The translations under genes were made by a program, and so were the position numbers. Positions 1 to 11,736 of a DNA stretch of 46,101 nucleotides are shown here, piece by piece. The notes under the pieces were generated by a model. That model searched no databases and was not told the origin of the DNA. It worked only from the letters and a program-made list of their open reading frames with translations. Origin of the DNA: Schizophyllum amplum (Eukaryota; Basidiomycota; Agaricomycetes; Agaricales; Schizophyllaceae); contig VDMD01000162.1 of assembly GCA_007026445.1 (NCBI GenBank), positions 1-46,101 of the forward strand. Direction: 5' to 3'. Every line of letters starts with the position of its first letter. The first letter of the stretch is position 1.

Positions 1-571
1 CATTCCTAAATGCGAGGAGGTAGTCCGCGATGCGCGTAATGACATCCAAAGGGAGTGCGGGGTTTAGTGGATGGGGGCCAGGCTGAGAGGGAACATAAGT
101 CGGTCATACGTCGTATGTTTGACATATATTGCATTTACCTGGACGTCCATAGCCAGAATTTATGGGGAGAACCGAGAGCTTGGATTTCCGTAAGCCAGCG
201 GCGCCTGGCGTGGTGGGGGGGAGACGAAAACCTGCACGACCTGGATAACAGTACCTCGATCGTCAGGCGGAAGCATTTTGATAGCGGGCCCGGAAAGGCG
301 CAGTGACGCAAAACAGAGGTTAGCAAAAGTTCGTATAAACATACCATCCATGTATCTAGTCCAACTGCGAACTTCGAAGATGAAGATTGAAGTTGATCGT
401 TGAGTGAAGTCGAGGACGCGCACTGTGGCGTGAGAAATCAAGGATACCAACTTTTTCTCCTTTTGGGATATCTGCATGTGCATCACGGCCCACCTCGTGC
501 TTGAGCTCACTGCTTCTTCTTCTTCAACGACGACGACTACCTAGCTTCCCATCTTCAATACCGAGGTCATC
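1..571. other. Spacer, no gene recognised
   Basis: No open frame here resembles a known protein, and overlapping frames on both strands have biased, low-complexity composition. The last part should hold the promoter and 5' leader of the membrane-protein gene that starts at 572. Confidence 0.5.
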
Positions 572-2423
572 ATGCCGAGCGCTCAACGGAACGAGCGCAC
601 CCCTTTGTTGGCACCTTCGTCCAACAAACGCACCCCCAGATCTCGCAGGCCGAGTAACGCGAGCACCGCACCCTCATCCTCTGGCACTCGCAGCGGCGAC
701 GCGCGCCCTCGCAGGGAGAATGTCCCGCCTCGCCCGCGCCCTGTCTCTATTGCCGCTGTCCTTGAGTCCCAAGAGTCCTCCCAGGCCGGCTTCCTCGACT
801 ACGTGCGCAACCGCTTCGATCTCGACAGCGAGACCCCCGCGGTTCGCGCGTCCCTGACCCTTCTTCTGCTGCTGCAATACCGGCGCTCGCTGAAGGACAC
901 GCTGGCGAAGGGGAGGAATGACGTGATTGGCAGCTCTGCGACGGTACGGCAGGCCCAGACGGACCTGGTGTCCGTCGATGAGCAGGAATATTCCAGCCGG
1001 TGCTGAAGACGCTGGAGGACGATATCGCGCGAGAGGAGGAGCTGTGGGATGTGCTGTGGATCAGCTGGCTTAGAGAGGATGGGCGCGACGGGAGGTTGCG
1101 GGGGTACGTGGTTGCTCGTTGCTTACTGGGACGTCGGTTAATGATGCTCATAGTCGTCGACTTTCTGTACGCGGACGACGCGGCTCCGGAAGTCCTCCTC
1201 AAGCACCGTCTGGTCGCTCACACGCTCGAACGGCACTGGATTCATGGAGCGCCCAGCCGGCATGGTGCATCACACACAGTCTGGCAGCGCTTCGACGCGC
1301 TCTGCACACCTCGGTACGTCCCCGTCCTTCCGTCCCCTGGCTAATTCTGATCAATCTTAGATTAAACCTGCTGTCGCACAACGTCTCTCTCTGGATATAC
1401 TTTGCGTTGCTGGCCAGCTACCTCATCCATCCACCGCGACGACATCGAATTCTCCCCGACTCGCCGCTGCAGACGTATGGCGCTCGTGAATGCTTCCTCC
1501 TACTGTTCTCGCTAGGCGTCGGTCTCAACCGCGGGCCATGGTCCGCCCTACATGCGCTCTCGGGCATCATGACGCTCGTCACATTTTCAACGACCTTGCC
1601 CGACGTGCCGTACCCGACGCAAGATACTTTCTCGCCGCTGCTGGTATCGTTCACGCTTACCTTCGTGGCATTCCACATACCGAACTCGCCTGCGTCGCCT
1701 TTTCTGCTGCTCACACGAACCTCTCGAGCCTGGCCACTTGCTCTGTTTCTATGGGATAACATCGTTCAAGTACTATTCCCAGCCATCGCAGTGCTTCTCC
1801 CCTCATTCCTCCTCATCTCCTTCCTACTCACCGCGGCCCTGAACACGACACCCTACGAAGGACCGGGACACGGTGCTTTTTCGAAACCATATCGAATGTT
1901 ATTGGAATATTCAACGATACTACCTTTACGACCCCAATGGAGACAAGGGAGACGCTTTTTCATGTTGTTGCTAGCCGTCATCGCATGCATGGCGGGTGTA
2001 GTCTTCTTGGCGTGCACGAGGGCCCTTCGACTGTGGCCGACCTCTCCATTGAACCTTGGGAGCGATATGGTCCGCTGGTGGGCGCACGGATGAGACAGCT
2101 CTTCGCGCAGGCGGTCGTAACGTACTCCATGGCGTCGTCGATGGAGGGGACTATCACCGGGACACGGATAAAAACAGGATTCGGTCGACCTCTTTACATG
2201 TTCCCCCTCCCCTCAACCTCGTGCATTTGCTCCTCGTAGTCGGGCCTCGTACGGCTGGACGTCTTTTCGCGGAGGTCCACGGAGCCCGCTACGAGGAGAG
2301 GGAGAGAATCGGTTTATTGGGGTTGTGGGTTCTACAGAAGCGGTCTTGTGGCGGATATTGGTTGGACCATTGGCTTTGACGTTGTGGGCGCTGTCTTGGG
2401 TTATTACGCGTGCTGTCAAGTAG
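572..2423 (+). CDS. Multi-pass membrane protein, unknown function, frame broken in several places
   Basis: I do not recognise a named family. The N-terminus is Arg/Ser/Pro-rich and cytosolic in character, starting MPSAQRNERTPLL at 572. A helical region follows around 985-1100 (VLKTLEDDIAREEELWDVLW), and then six or more hydrophobic segments between 1361 and 2040. A conserved-looking tail (WERYGPLVGARMRQLF near 2066, PPLNLVHLLLVV near 2210, LWRILVGPLALTL near 2350) ends at a TAG at 2421-2423. The intron at 1314-1360 has clear GT-AG ends and joins ALCTP(R) to LNLLSHNVSLW. The protein-like sequence changes frame near 985, 2026, 2206 and 2342. Each change is explained by one base in a short G or C run. 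An intron at 1104-1153 is possible, but splicing it would also need one base fewer in the G run at 1100-1104. Frame-by-frame coding character is good throughout, so I favour an intact gene with sequence errors over a pseudogene. Confidence 0.5.
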
Positions 2424-2632
2424 TGGCGGCGGTCCGCCGTGCCGGAAACGCGTAAGTCTATAGGACAAGCTGCCGTTTGCCGCGCAGAATATATACAGAC
2501 GCTGTACTTCATCTATACGCGTATTCCTTGTCCTTTCCCCTCGGGAAGAGTCGGTCGAACGGCGCCCCGTCGTGCACACGGATCACAAATTCGGCTCCAG
2601 ACCGCAAAAAGGAAGGATCCGAAACTGAAATC

Positions 2633-3989
<1,357 letters not shown>

Positions 3990-5676
3990 GAGCTTCTTGG
4001 ATGATAGATCTAGGGTGAAAGTACTGTACTGCTTGCATATACCGATGCTTTGAATAATGCTTCCAGTGCTTGTCTGCGGCTTGCAGCGACGCATGGTCCA
4101 AACCTGGGGAGTGCTTCAATATGGCCATCTGTGCGACCGGTCGGCCTGCGATAGACAAGCCTTCCAGAAACTGAAATCGAGCTCAAGTACTGGCTTTTTG
4201 AGCTGTAGCAGCTCAAATAGGTCGTCACGCGCCTTATAACTGGGTCGAAGGTGCTCCTAAGATTCCCTTCGCCCGAGTCTCTTTGAAGCGATCGGCTATG
4301 CTGCTAGCCGGTCATCACAGGTCAGTAAATTACTGAAGCTGAAGTGCAGTGACTTCGATCTTTGCCGCTCCGCGCCTGGGCATAACGGCCCTCGCGCTTT
4401 GGCGGGGACAAGAACCATTCCTCGTCTTACGAACTTTGGCGCAACTTCGGCACCACTAGACAGTCCAAATACAGCCCTTGGACAGTCCACACACGCCTCC
4501 CCCCTTTATTGCTTGCATTCAGACAGAGACCATATATGTTGGGTTCGGAAAGCGTGCAACGTTGACGAGGCCTGAAGCTGAAGCCTGAGGCATTGATGAA
4601 CTCGGCCTCGTCCGCAAGTCTGCAAATACAAGCAAACATTGAGCAAACAGAATCTGTATAGAGCAAGTTCGGAGAACGCCGGTGACGGCCTGTGACGGCT
4701 CTGTCACTGAAATTATCATGCTTGTCGAGTCACGAGGTCGCACTTTCAAGTTCACCAACCGGTCACCGACTCTCGCGAAGGCATTCTCCTTGCACTTCTT
4801 TTTTATGCACGTGCGGATAATACTGTCCAGTGATAACCTGTTCTGTGAACGCTGTACATACGGCCTGACTTGTCTATGAAGCGAGTCGTTCCCTTTGACG
4901 AGGAAAGGAAGAGAGGAAACTTAGATCTAGCCCTGGACATTCACCGGTTCACCGCCTACGCCGGCTGCCAGACAGTGAATGCCGTCGACTGATTTATGTC
5001 TGCCTCTGTGCCTGCACGCGGCCGCTGCACCGGGGCCGTAGGGCCCATTCAACAGTCCTACAGAGTTATGCCTGCTCTTTGCTCTTTCGAGTACTGCTAT
5101 GAGCAAGCTCACCGCTCAATGAGGCCCTCTACTCGCCCGGCGGATACAAGACCATGCACTGGTCGAGGGCATCATCGTGGACTCTTGTGCTGTCCCCTGG
5201 CTGTTCCCAGCGAAGACGGCACGGCCCGCCATCTCTCCGCCCTGAACCAGTCCCCGCACGATCAACATTTCACACTGCGGCCTATTGACCAGTCCATGGC
5301 AGAGCCGTGCCCGCATAATGAACCCAGGCTGCGAAACCGGACGCGTCGTACCGCACACTCGGGGAGCGCGCCCGCCTCCCCGCGGCCGCACCTTCGGCGT
5401 CGCCCCTCCGTCTGCCACCAACAAATACTCAATAAACGGCATCGCAATTCTGGCCCCGGCACGGCTGGTCGACGTGCATATCCTCGCGTAACGGATTCCT
5501 CGACAACTCCTCGAACAGTCACGCTGATCTGGCCACTCGGCCAGACACCGGGCGCGCGCGCTCTCCTGCGCTGCCCCTGGCCTTGCACGCACGATCTGCA
5601 CCGTGCCTGCGGTCGCGCGATATATTCGCTATTACAGGGTCTACCGCCGTCCAGTGCACTGTCCTCCGCGAAATAG
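3990..5676. other. Spacer of about 1.7 kb, no gene recognised
   Basis: Lies between the end of the cytochrome b5 reductase gene and the first thaumatin-like gene. Open frames on both strands (for example 4996-5676) look random in composition and match no family I know. The last several hundred bases are presumably the promoter of the thaumatin-like gene. Confidence 0.5.
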
Positions 5677-5684
5677 TATATAAG
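5677..5684 (+). promoter_or_regulatory. TATA box of thaumatin-like gene 1
   Basis: TATATAAG lies 91 bases before the ATG at 5768, followed by a CT/CA-rich leader. The paralogous gene at 8723 has TATATAAA at almost the same distance. Confidence 0.6.
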
Positions 5685-5767
5685 GTAGGGTGGAGGAGAA
5701 CAACTCATCGGCCCAGCCAAACACCTCAGACTTCCAACCTCAGTCACCTTCCTCTACTTTTACGACA

Positions 5768-6484
5768 ATGAAGTTCACCGCCGTTGCCGCGCTCGCCGCC
5801 TCCATCGCCTCCGCGTCTGCGTACACGGTCACATTCAAGAACCAGTGCAGCTACGGTACGTCGTTGACGCAGCCAGAATCCTTGAGTGGCATCTTGCTCA
5901 TCTTCTTCAGCTGTCTGGCCCGCGATGGGTAAGGCCCCCAACGGCGCCGTTGACCCGTCCTTCGCGTACGGCGCCAAGCTCAACCCCGGCGAGAGCATCA
6001 CCTGGGGTGTCGACAATTACGCTCTTGTGCGCAAACTTCATTTTCATCCCTGCTGCTTCCTCTCACATCACCTCTAGGGCATCCGTGGCTGGGGCCGTAC
6101 CGGCTGTGACGCAAACGGCGCTAACTGCGCGACTGGTAAGCTGAATGTCGCTCTGCTTGCCAATGCCTCATCTCACAATTCCTTCAGGTGCTTGCAACGG
6201 TGGCATGGTCTGCAACGACGCCGGCATCACCGCCCACGCGCTCTACTCTGAGTATGGCTACGGTGACGCCGGCCAGTGGGGGAGGCCAGCGCACCTACTG
6301 GGACTTGTCCTTCGTCGGCGGCAACGTCAACATTCCGGGTCGCCTCTCGTCCACGGACGGCGCGTCCACCACCTGCACGTCGAACTCATGCCCTACCGAC
6401 CAGGCGTACCACATCGACAGCGACCACGCTGCCATGCGCTCGTCCTCCATCTCGGACAACCTCACGCACACTTTCTGCCCCTAA
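5768..6484 (+). CDS. Small secreted thaumatin-like protein 1, with a one-base frameshift
   Basis: Fungal thaumatin-like (PR-5/osmotin related) secreted protein. Known members bind or cut beta-glucans; the substrate cannot be read from this sequence. Exons: 5768-5855, 5911-6026, 6078-6135 and 6188-6484. The start MKFTAVAALAASIASASA is a signal peptide. The family core follows: TVTFKNQC, VWPAMGKAPNG, GWGRTGCDANGANC, CNGGMVCNDAG, SEYGYGD, and a Cys-containing end at HTFCP. In exon 4 the run of five G at 6278-6282 holds one base too many compared with the paralog at 8723, which has four. The frame moves from GDAGQWG to GGQRTYWDLSF in the next frame. Without the extra base the length would be 185 aa, the same as the paralog. 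This is either an assembly error or a fresh inactivating mutation. Everything on both sides of it is intact. Confidence 0.85.
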
Positions 6485-6641
6485 ATTATCGACGTTTTTT
6501 GGGACTGTGCAAGTACACAAAAGGGCTTCATATTTAACTACTAATGGGCTTTTTAAGGACTACTACTCCTGCAGTATTTATGTAGTAGCGTAGCTGAGTA
6601 CGATCGAGAGTCAATCGCTTGTGCACGGCTACTCCGATTGT

Positions 6642-7868
6642 TCATAATAAGCGACCGATATTGCCAGCACAGATAGCTCGTAAAGTATCATTATCCTTTT
6701 CGCCCCTTTCCTCAGTGAAAGCGACCAAGTGGTTGTCATACCACTGTATGATCTCTGAAGTTACCGCTGGCAGAGGAATTAGCAGATCATGACCAAAATG
6801 TGATCTACTAAACATACCAGGAAAATCCGAGCCGTATACAACTCGGTCGAGGCTCGCAAATGCCTCGACGGCCTTGAGGTTGGCATCCGACGCACTCAAT
6901 GCTGTATCGTAGTAGAATGTTTTGAAATCCTCAATGATCTCTTCGGGGGTGAGCGGACAACCCATGTACGGAGAGAGCGTGGCGACACGAGCGGCGAGGT
7001 AGGGCATGCTCCCGCCGAGATGCGCCAGAACGATTTTGACGTCCGGATACTTGCGCTTGAATCCTGAGACCACAAGATGGGCAGCGGCCTTGAATGTCTC
7101 ATTTGGGACCTTGACGCACCGTATCAGCTTATGGTCGACAGGTTACGGTAAAAACATGCCTCAGAAATAGGAATACCGAGGAAAGGACCAGGATAAGGAG
7201 TTGAGGATGGTGTCTGAGTGCCGTGGAGGTGCACGACGGCCCGACGCTTATTGAGCTCTGCCCAGATGGGCTCGTAAGCTTCGTCTGCGATATATTCTGC
7301 GCCACAATTATCAGTAATGAATGTAGTGCCGTGCAAGAGGTTGCATCGTACTGGCGTCTGGGCCTGTTCCACACAGAGACGGCAGGGCGACTCCCTGGGC
7401 GTGTAGAGTATCGAAGACATGACTTATTTCTTGCAAACAGCCTGTCAATTTTCTCAGCGCCACAAATAATCCTTACGTGAATGGTGTTCCATACCTTGTG
7501 TATTAGAGAGATGCGGCAGGGTAGCAAAGAAGGCGAAGCGTGTGGGATGCGACGCGCATATATCCGCCATCTCTTTGTTACGCAGTGACGCCATCTCTGT
7601 CCCCACATCGTTGCTGGGAAATCCGGGAAAAGAAAGAATAGCCAGGTCGATGCCTGCCTTATCCATAAAGGCGAGACTGATCTGCGGATTCCAGGGTAGG
7701 TTGGCGACGGGTGGTTTCCATCCTAAGCGGCTCGCGGCGTCCTTTTTGTCGGAAGACAAAGAAGGGGGGAAGTAATGATGATGGACATCGATTTTGTTCA
7801 GTTCTGATAGGTCCTGGAGAGGATCAGTCCCTGACAGAGGACAGGTGCGTCGCTGGTCCTACCAGCAT
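6642..7868 (-). CDS. Amidohydrolase family 2 protein (6-methylsalicylate decarboxylase / ACMSD-like)
   Basis: Metal-dependent TIM-barrel hydrolase or decarboxylase of the amidohydrolase-2 group, which acts on aromatic or cyclic carboxylates; the exact substrate is unknown. Exons in coding order: 7868-7863, 7813-7495, 7441-7352, 7296-7160 and 7109-6642, giving 339 aa. Visible motifs: the N-terminal metal ligands in KIDVHHHYFPP, VVHLHGTQTP, the His segment KIVLAHLGGSMPYLAARV, and the late acidic ligand in VVYGSDFPGM. The first exon is tiny (ATG CTG), chosen because the family begins just before the DVHHH motif. A start further upstream, up to 8012 in the same frame, cannot be excluded. The third full intron (7110-7159) begins GC instead of GT, with a good branch site (GCTGATA). 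The gene lies between two thaumatin-like genes and diverges from the second. Confidence 0.85.
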
Positions 7869-8632
7869 GTCCTTGCGCGACAGTGGTCGCAATGGCGGGA
7901 AGAAAGGACCATAATACTGGCTCGGTGGCAATTTATACGTCAAAGCTAAAGCAAAGGGTGAATGAGCGACACTGACATCGAAGTCGCCGCCATGGAAGGA
8001 CCGGTCCGTCAATACCGGGATTTACCGAGTTTGAACTTCAAGTATACACGTGACAAGCTGTTCGAGATCATCAGTGTCACGACAATATCATTATGCCAAT
8101 ATCATCCTTCCTCCGCCCACCCCGGGCCCTACACGGACTTCACACGCGTCTTGCTAAGTAGCGGGCATACTTAGCCTCGATCTGGTATGCATCTCTTAAT
8201 TGGCTGTTGCATCTTACAGGCAAGCTACGTCGCTCGGACTAAAGAAGCATACCACACGGAATCGGATGGGCGACGCACCAACCGTTGGCTCTTTTCCTTG
8301 GCGCCCCAAACTCTGACCCAAAGCCTTCTTGTCCGATAATAATGCCCGAGGCATCTCTTCCGAGGAGACGATCTGCAAAAGCCACCCTGTTCGGTGGAGA
8401 ATCATGACTCTCGAGTTGTGCGGCCGAGCGCACCGTCCCGCAGTGATTTTTTGGGCTCCCAACGGTTGTGGAGCTGCTTGACATTGTGCGCGGGTCCAAC
8501 AATGCATAGAGCGCATCGCCGCTGTGCGGGCACCTCAGGCGCACCGTCGCACATGCGCGGTTGCGGCAGCCCGATCAAGCGTAGCAACAATGGGATGTTT
8601 CACTGTGTGCTGTCCCGTACGCATATGCAGCG
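7869..8632. other. Divergent intergenic region
   Basis: Lies between the start of the amidohydrolase (minus strand) and the TATA box of thaumatin-like gene 2 (plus strand). It should carry both promoters. No gene is supported here. Confidence 0.5.
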
Positions 8633-8640
8633 TATATAAA
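8633..8640 (+). promoter_or_regulatory. TATA box of thaumatin-like gene 2
   Basis: TATATAAA lies 90 bases before the ATG at 8723. Its position matches the TATA box of the first paralog. Confidence 0.6.
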
Positions 8641-8722
8641 CAAGCCGTGGTGTGCTCATTCGAGATCCACTCACCTCTACCTTCATCTTCACGTCGTTCA
8701 CGCCCACTTTCAATAATTCGCA

Positions 8723-9438
8723 ATGAAGGCCGCTGTCGCTCTCTCCGCCATGTCTCTTCTGGCGTCCGTTTCGGCGTTCACAATCAACTTCAACAACAAG
8801 TGCGGCTACGGTGAGCTGTTCTCTCACGTCACCTTGACCCGCACTGATTTCATCCGTTTCTCAGCCATCTGGCCCGCTGTCGGTGCTGCCCCTAACGGCC
8901 AGCCTGACGCCTCCATCGCCTGGGGCCAAAAGCTCGAGGCGGGTGCGTCCGCCAGCACCACCGTCGACGACCACGCTCTTGTGAGCCTTCCTTCTTGAAC
9001 TCGCGAGCAAAATGGCTCATCATATCTCGTAGGGCGTTCGCGCTTGGGGACGTACTGGTTGCGACGCCAGCGGCTCTAACTGCGCCACTGGTATGCTTCT
9101 TGTTCTTTTCAACCGACCATACCGACTGACAGTTGTCATCAGGCGCTTGCGTTGGCGGCATGGTCTGCACTGACGCCGGCATTACCGCCGCAGCGCTCTA
9201 CTCTGAGTACGGCTACGGCGACCAGGGCCAGTGGGGAGGCGAGCTCTGCTCGTGGGATCTCAGCTACGTCGGTGGCTCTATCAACATCCCGGCAAGCCTC
9301 TCGTCCTCTGACGGGAAGAGCGTCACCTGCACGGAGGCGTCGTGCCCGACCGACCAGGCGTACGCCAACCCCGACGACCACGAGGCCGTTCGCCAGTCCT
9401 CCCTCGGCGCGACCTACACGCACACCTTCTGCCCTTGA
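8723..9438 (+). CDS. Small secreted thaumatin-like protein 2
   Basis: Intact paralog of the gene at 5768. Exons: 8723-8810, 8865-8980, 9033-9090 and 9143-9438, giving 185 aa. The first three exons are exactly as long as those of the paralog (88, 116 and 58 nt), with the same phases. MKAAVALSAMSLLASVSA is a signal peptide. The mature protein has TINFNNKCGYG, IWPAVGAAPNG, the thaumatin-type GVRAWGRTGCDASGSNC, CVGGMVCTDAG, SEYGYGDQGQWGGE, and ends THTFCP. About ten Cys are placed as in the paralog, as expected for a disulfide-locked secreted protein. The shared structure shows a local gene duplication, with the amidohydrolase between the copies. No frame break. Confidence 0.9.
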
Positions 9439-10041
9439 ATGGGTACTTGCGCTCTCTCACTAAATTATCGGTTGATAAGTATAGGGTGTTACTTATGGAA
9501 CAAATATTTATATTTCTGTCGCTCGCTGTTGTCTGCGTGCCGCTCGACCTGTGCTTGAGATCTTGAGATCAGTTGTCTGAACAGTGGATCAAGTGTGAGA
9601 TAACTTCTGAGCCGTGGCATTCAGGTAAATGGGTCTTCTCACAATGGACTCCACGTTCTCTCACTGCGAAATGAACGTGGGTACATACACCTTGGCCGCC
9701 TTCTCGATGATATTTGCTTCGGAGAGCACACTGTCGGGGATAGGGCAGTCCGCTGACCCATTCCACCCAGCTGAACATTGCATGTTAGCCCTTCGACAAG
9801 GCACTGAGATGATGGCCATGGGCCAAGGCAACTGCCTCGAATCACTCTTGGAGCTGTATACACCACAATCCGTACCCCTGTACACCATAATCGCGGTCTC
9901 ACACGTCCACTACAAATTCCAATATCACAAGACAGTCATGTACAGTGTATACCGAGCGACGTCGGCAGCTCCGACCTCCTGAGCGGCGTTCCCTGAGGCC
10001 CAGAGGGAAGAAGACTGGAACATTTGGGCCTCGTACCCCAT
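9439..10041. other. Convergent 3' region
   Basis: Lies between the stop of thaumatin-like gene 2 and the stop of the BTB gene on the other strand. It should hold both 3' UTRs. A minus-strand frame at 9661-9888 is open but I found no splice path linking it to the BTB gene and no family match. Confidence 0.45.
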
Positions 10042-11375
10042 TCAGATGGTCGTCTATCCAAATATTCAGTCCACAGATATGCAGCCCATAACCGACGCAT
10101 ACCGATGTCATGGTCCATTCAACGACGGCCTTCCTAACTCTAATCTCCAGCGTCTTCTTGCATTCGGTGCAGGTTAGACCGGCCCGCAGACTCCTGAAGG
10201 TGTCCTCAATCGCGCTCACGGATGTATCTAGCAAGGGGCAGAATCAGCAAACGGAACCATACGATGAGCCAATCGGAACGGGAAGACAATGAGGGAGAGA
10301 GAGACTTACCTGGTCGGCCCTCCGACACTACGGTCGCGGCTGCCGCCGACCAAGCGCGCGCAATGCTCCGCTGCGCCCCATAATCGCACCCTTCCGTCGC
10401 CGGATGGAACTGCGGCGGCTGCTCAAGCAGCTCCCTGAGCGTGCTCATCCGGCGGTGCTGCAGCGCAAAGAGGTGCTTGAGGTACAGTGCGCCAATCGCC
10501 GCCGCCTGCGCGTCCGTCATCGTGGAGAGCGGGTAGGAGAGCAGGTGTTGGGATACGGCCTGCGCGAGGGGGAAGAGGTCGTGCGAGGCGGCGACGGAAT
10601 AGACATGCAGAGGCGCGAGCGCCGCCTGAGCGCGCACGAGCTCGAAGAGGGGGCGGTTAGGCGCGACGTGCGTGCGGGAGTCAAGGCCGTAGGTGGACAG
10701 ACGGCCGATGGCGTCGGTTAGTGTATTGAGCGACGGCGCGAATGCGGAAGGCGAGATACCGTAGGCGACATGGAGAAGGATATTGAGCACGTCCGCGCGC
10801 TCGGGGACGCGCTTGCAGGGGAAGCCGCGAGAAGGGACTGCCGGACCACTGAGCGCATCGGTGAAGCGGTTGTCGGTACATGCGTTCAGCACGGCGGTGC
10901 TGACGTAGAAATAGACGTCGTCCGAGGACACGAGTTGAATGTCTGCCGGATATTCCGGATTCGGGCCAGCGTCAGCATTGAAAGCGGTAGAGACTGTCCT
11001 GCGCTGCTCGGATTCCGGTTTACTGGCCTCGGACTCCGGAGTTGGCGGGAGCGACATGCCGTGCCCTACTTCGAGCAGGGGATTGGTCCAGACGTCAGCC
11101 TCGTCAAGCGCCTGAGCTCGCGAGCTCTCCGCCTGCAGTACTTCAGTATCGATCAGTTACTCATTGAAGACATCGGTACTCACTGAGGGTGAGAGTGCGA
11201 AGTAATGACCGTTTTGCATAGTTGCCGAGTTGAGGATGGGAGGATGATAGGGATGACCATAGTCGTAGTCCCAATTGACGAGAGAGTTGAAATAGTATGA
11301 GTCCTCCCCCGCAGTAGGGGAGGTCTCGGAAGGGGTGCAATGCGCGCACCGACAAGGAGGGGATGTGTCGAACAT
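10042..11375 (-). CDS. BTB/POZ domain protein
   Basis: Fungal BTB domain protein, a protein-protein interaction module; no specific partner is indicated. Exons in coding order: 11375-11184, 11132-10310, 10227-10103 and 10053-10042, giving 383 aa. The N-terminus (MFDTSPPCRCAHC) is low-complexity. The BTB-like part starts with PADIQLVSSDDVYFYVS, where the A/D-hydrophobic-SSD pattern is typical, and continues through FPCKRVPERADVLNILLHVAYG. Helical repeats follow (LSTYGLDSRTHV, ASHDLFPLAQAVSQHLL), then a Cys pair in LTCTECKK and a final helix ending VVEWTMTSTTI. The last coding exon is only 12 nt, behind a 49-nt intron with a CTGAA branch site and TAG end. If that intron is kept, the frame runs on without a stop for about 140 nt more. 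The frame is intact through all exons. Confidence 0.78.
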
Positions 11376-11736
11376 CTCGGTCAGAGAAGGAGGGTGCTAA
11401 GCACCTACTACGTCCGCTGGCGCGCAAGGACGGGACCTTATCTGCAGTGAGTGACCCGAGTCCCATTGCTTAAATATGCGCGCACTCACTCCTCCCATGG
11501 CTTCAGAAAGTGCCAGAAGTTGAACGCCAGCAGATCAGGAATATGTAATGTGGGTATGGAAGGAAGCCTCCGGCGCGCCACAAAACCCTTTGCGTGAGAA
11601 CGTGACGATATCTCAAAACGGGGGGCCTTGCCAATCTCACCTGCGCGCATCATGAGAATGAAGGGGCGTGCCACGAACTTCTTCAGCTTCCCAAACTCGA
11701 TGTCCGTCGAAATTGATTCCGGTAGTCCGTAAACGT
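11376..11736. other. Spacer between the BTB gene and the GST gene
   Basis: Upstream region of the BTB gene and the probable 3' end of the GST gene, both on the minus strand. An open frame at 11486-11767 on the same strand is not recognisable and is more likely untranslated. Confidence 0.45.

Noticed and set aside
9661..9888. Minus-strand frame that could be a last exon of the BTB gene
   Set aside because: The BTB gene has a better ending at 10042 with a 49-nt intron; no acceptor gave a convincing join to this frame.
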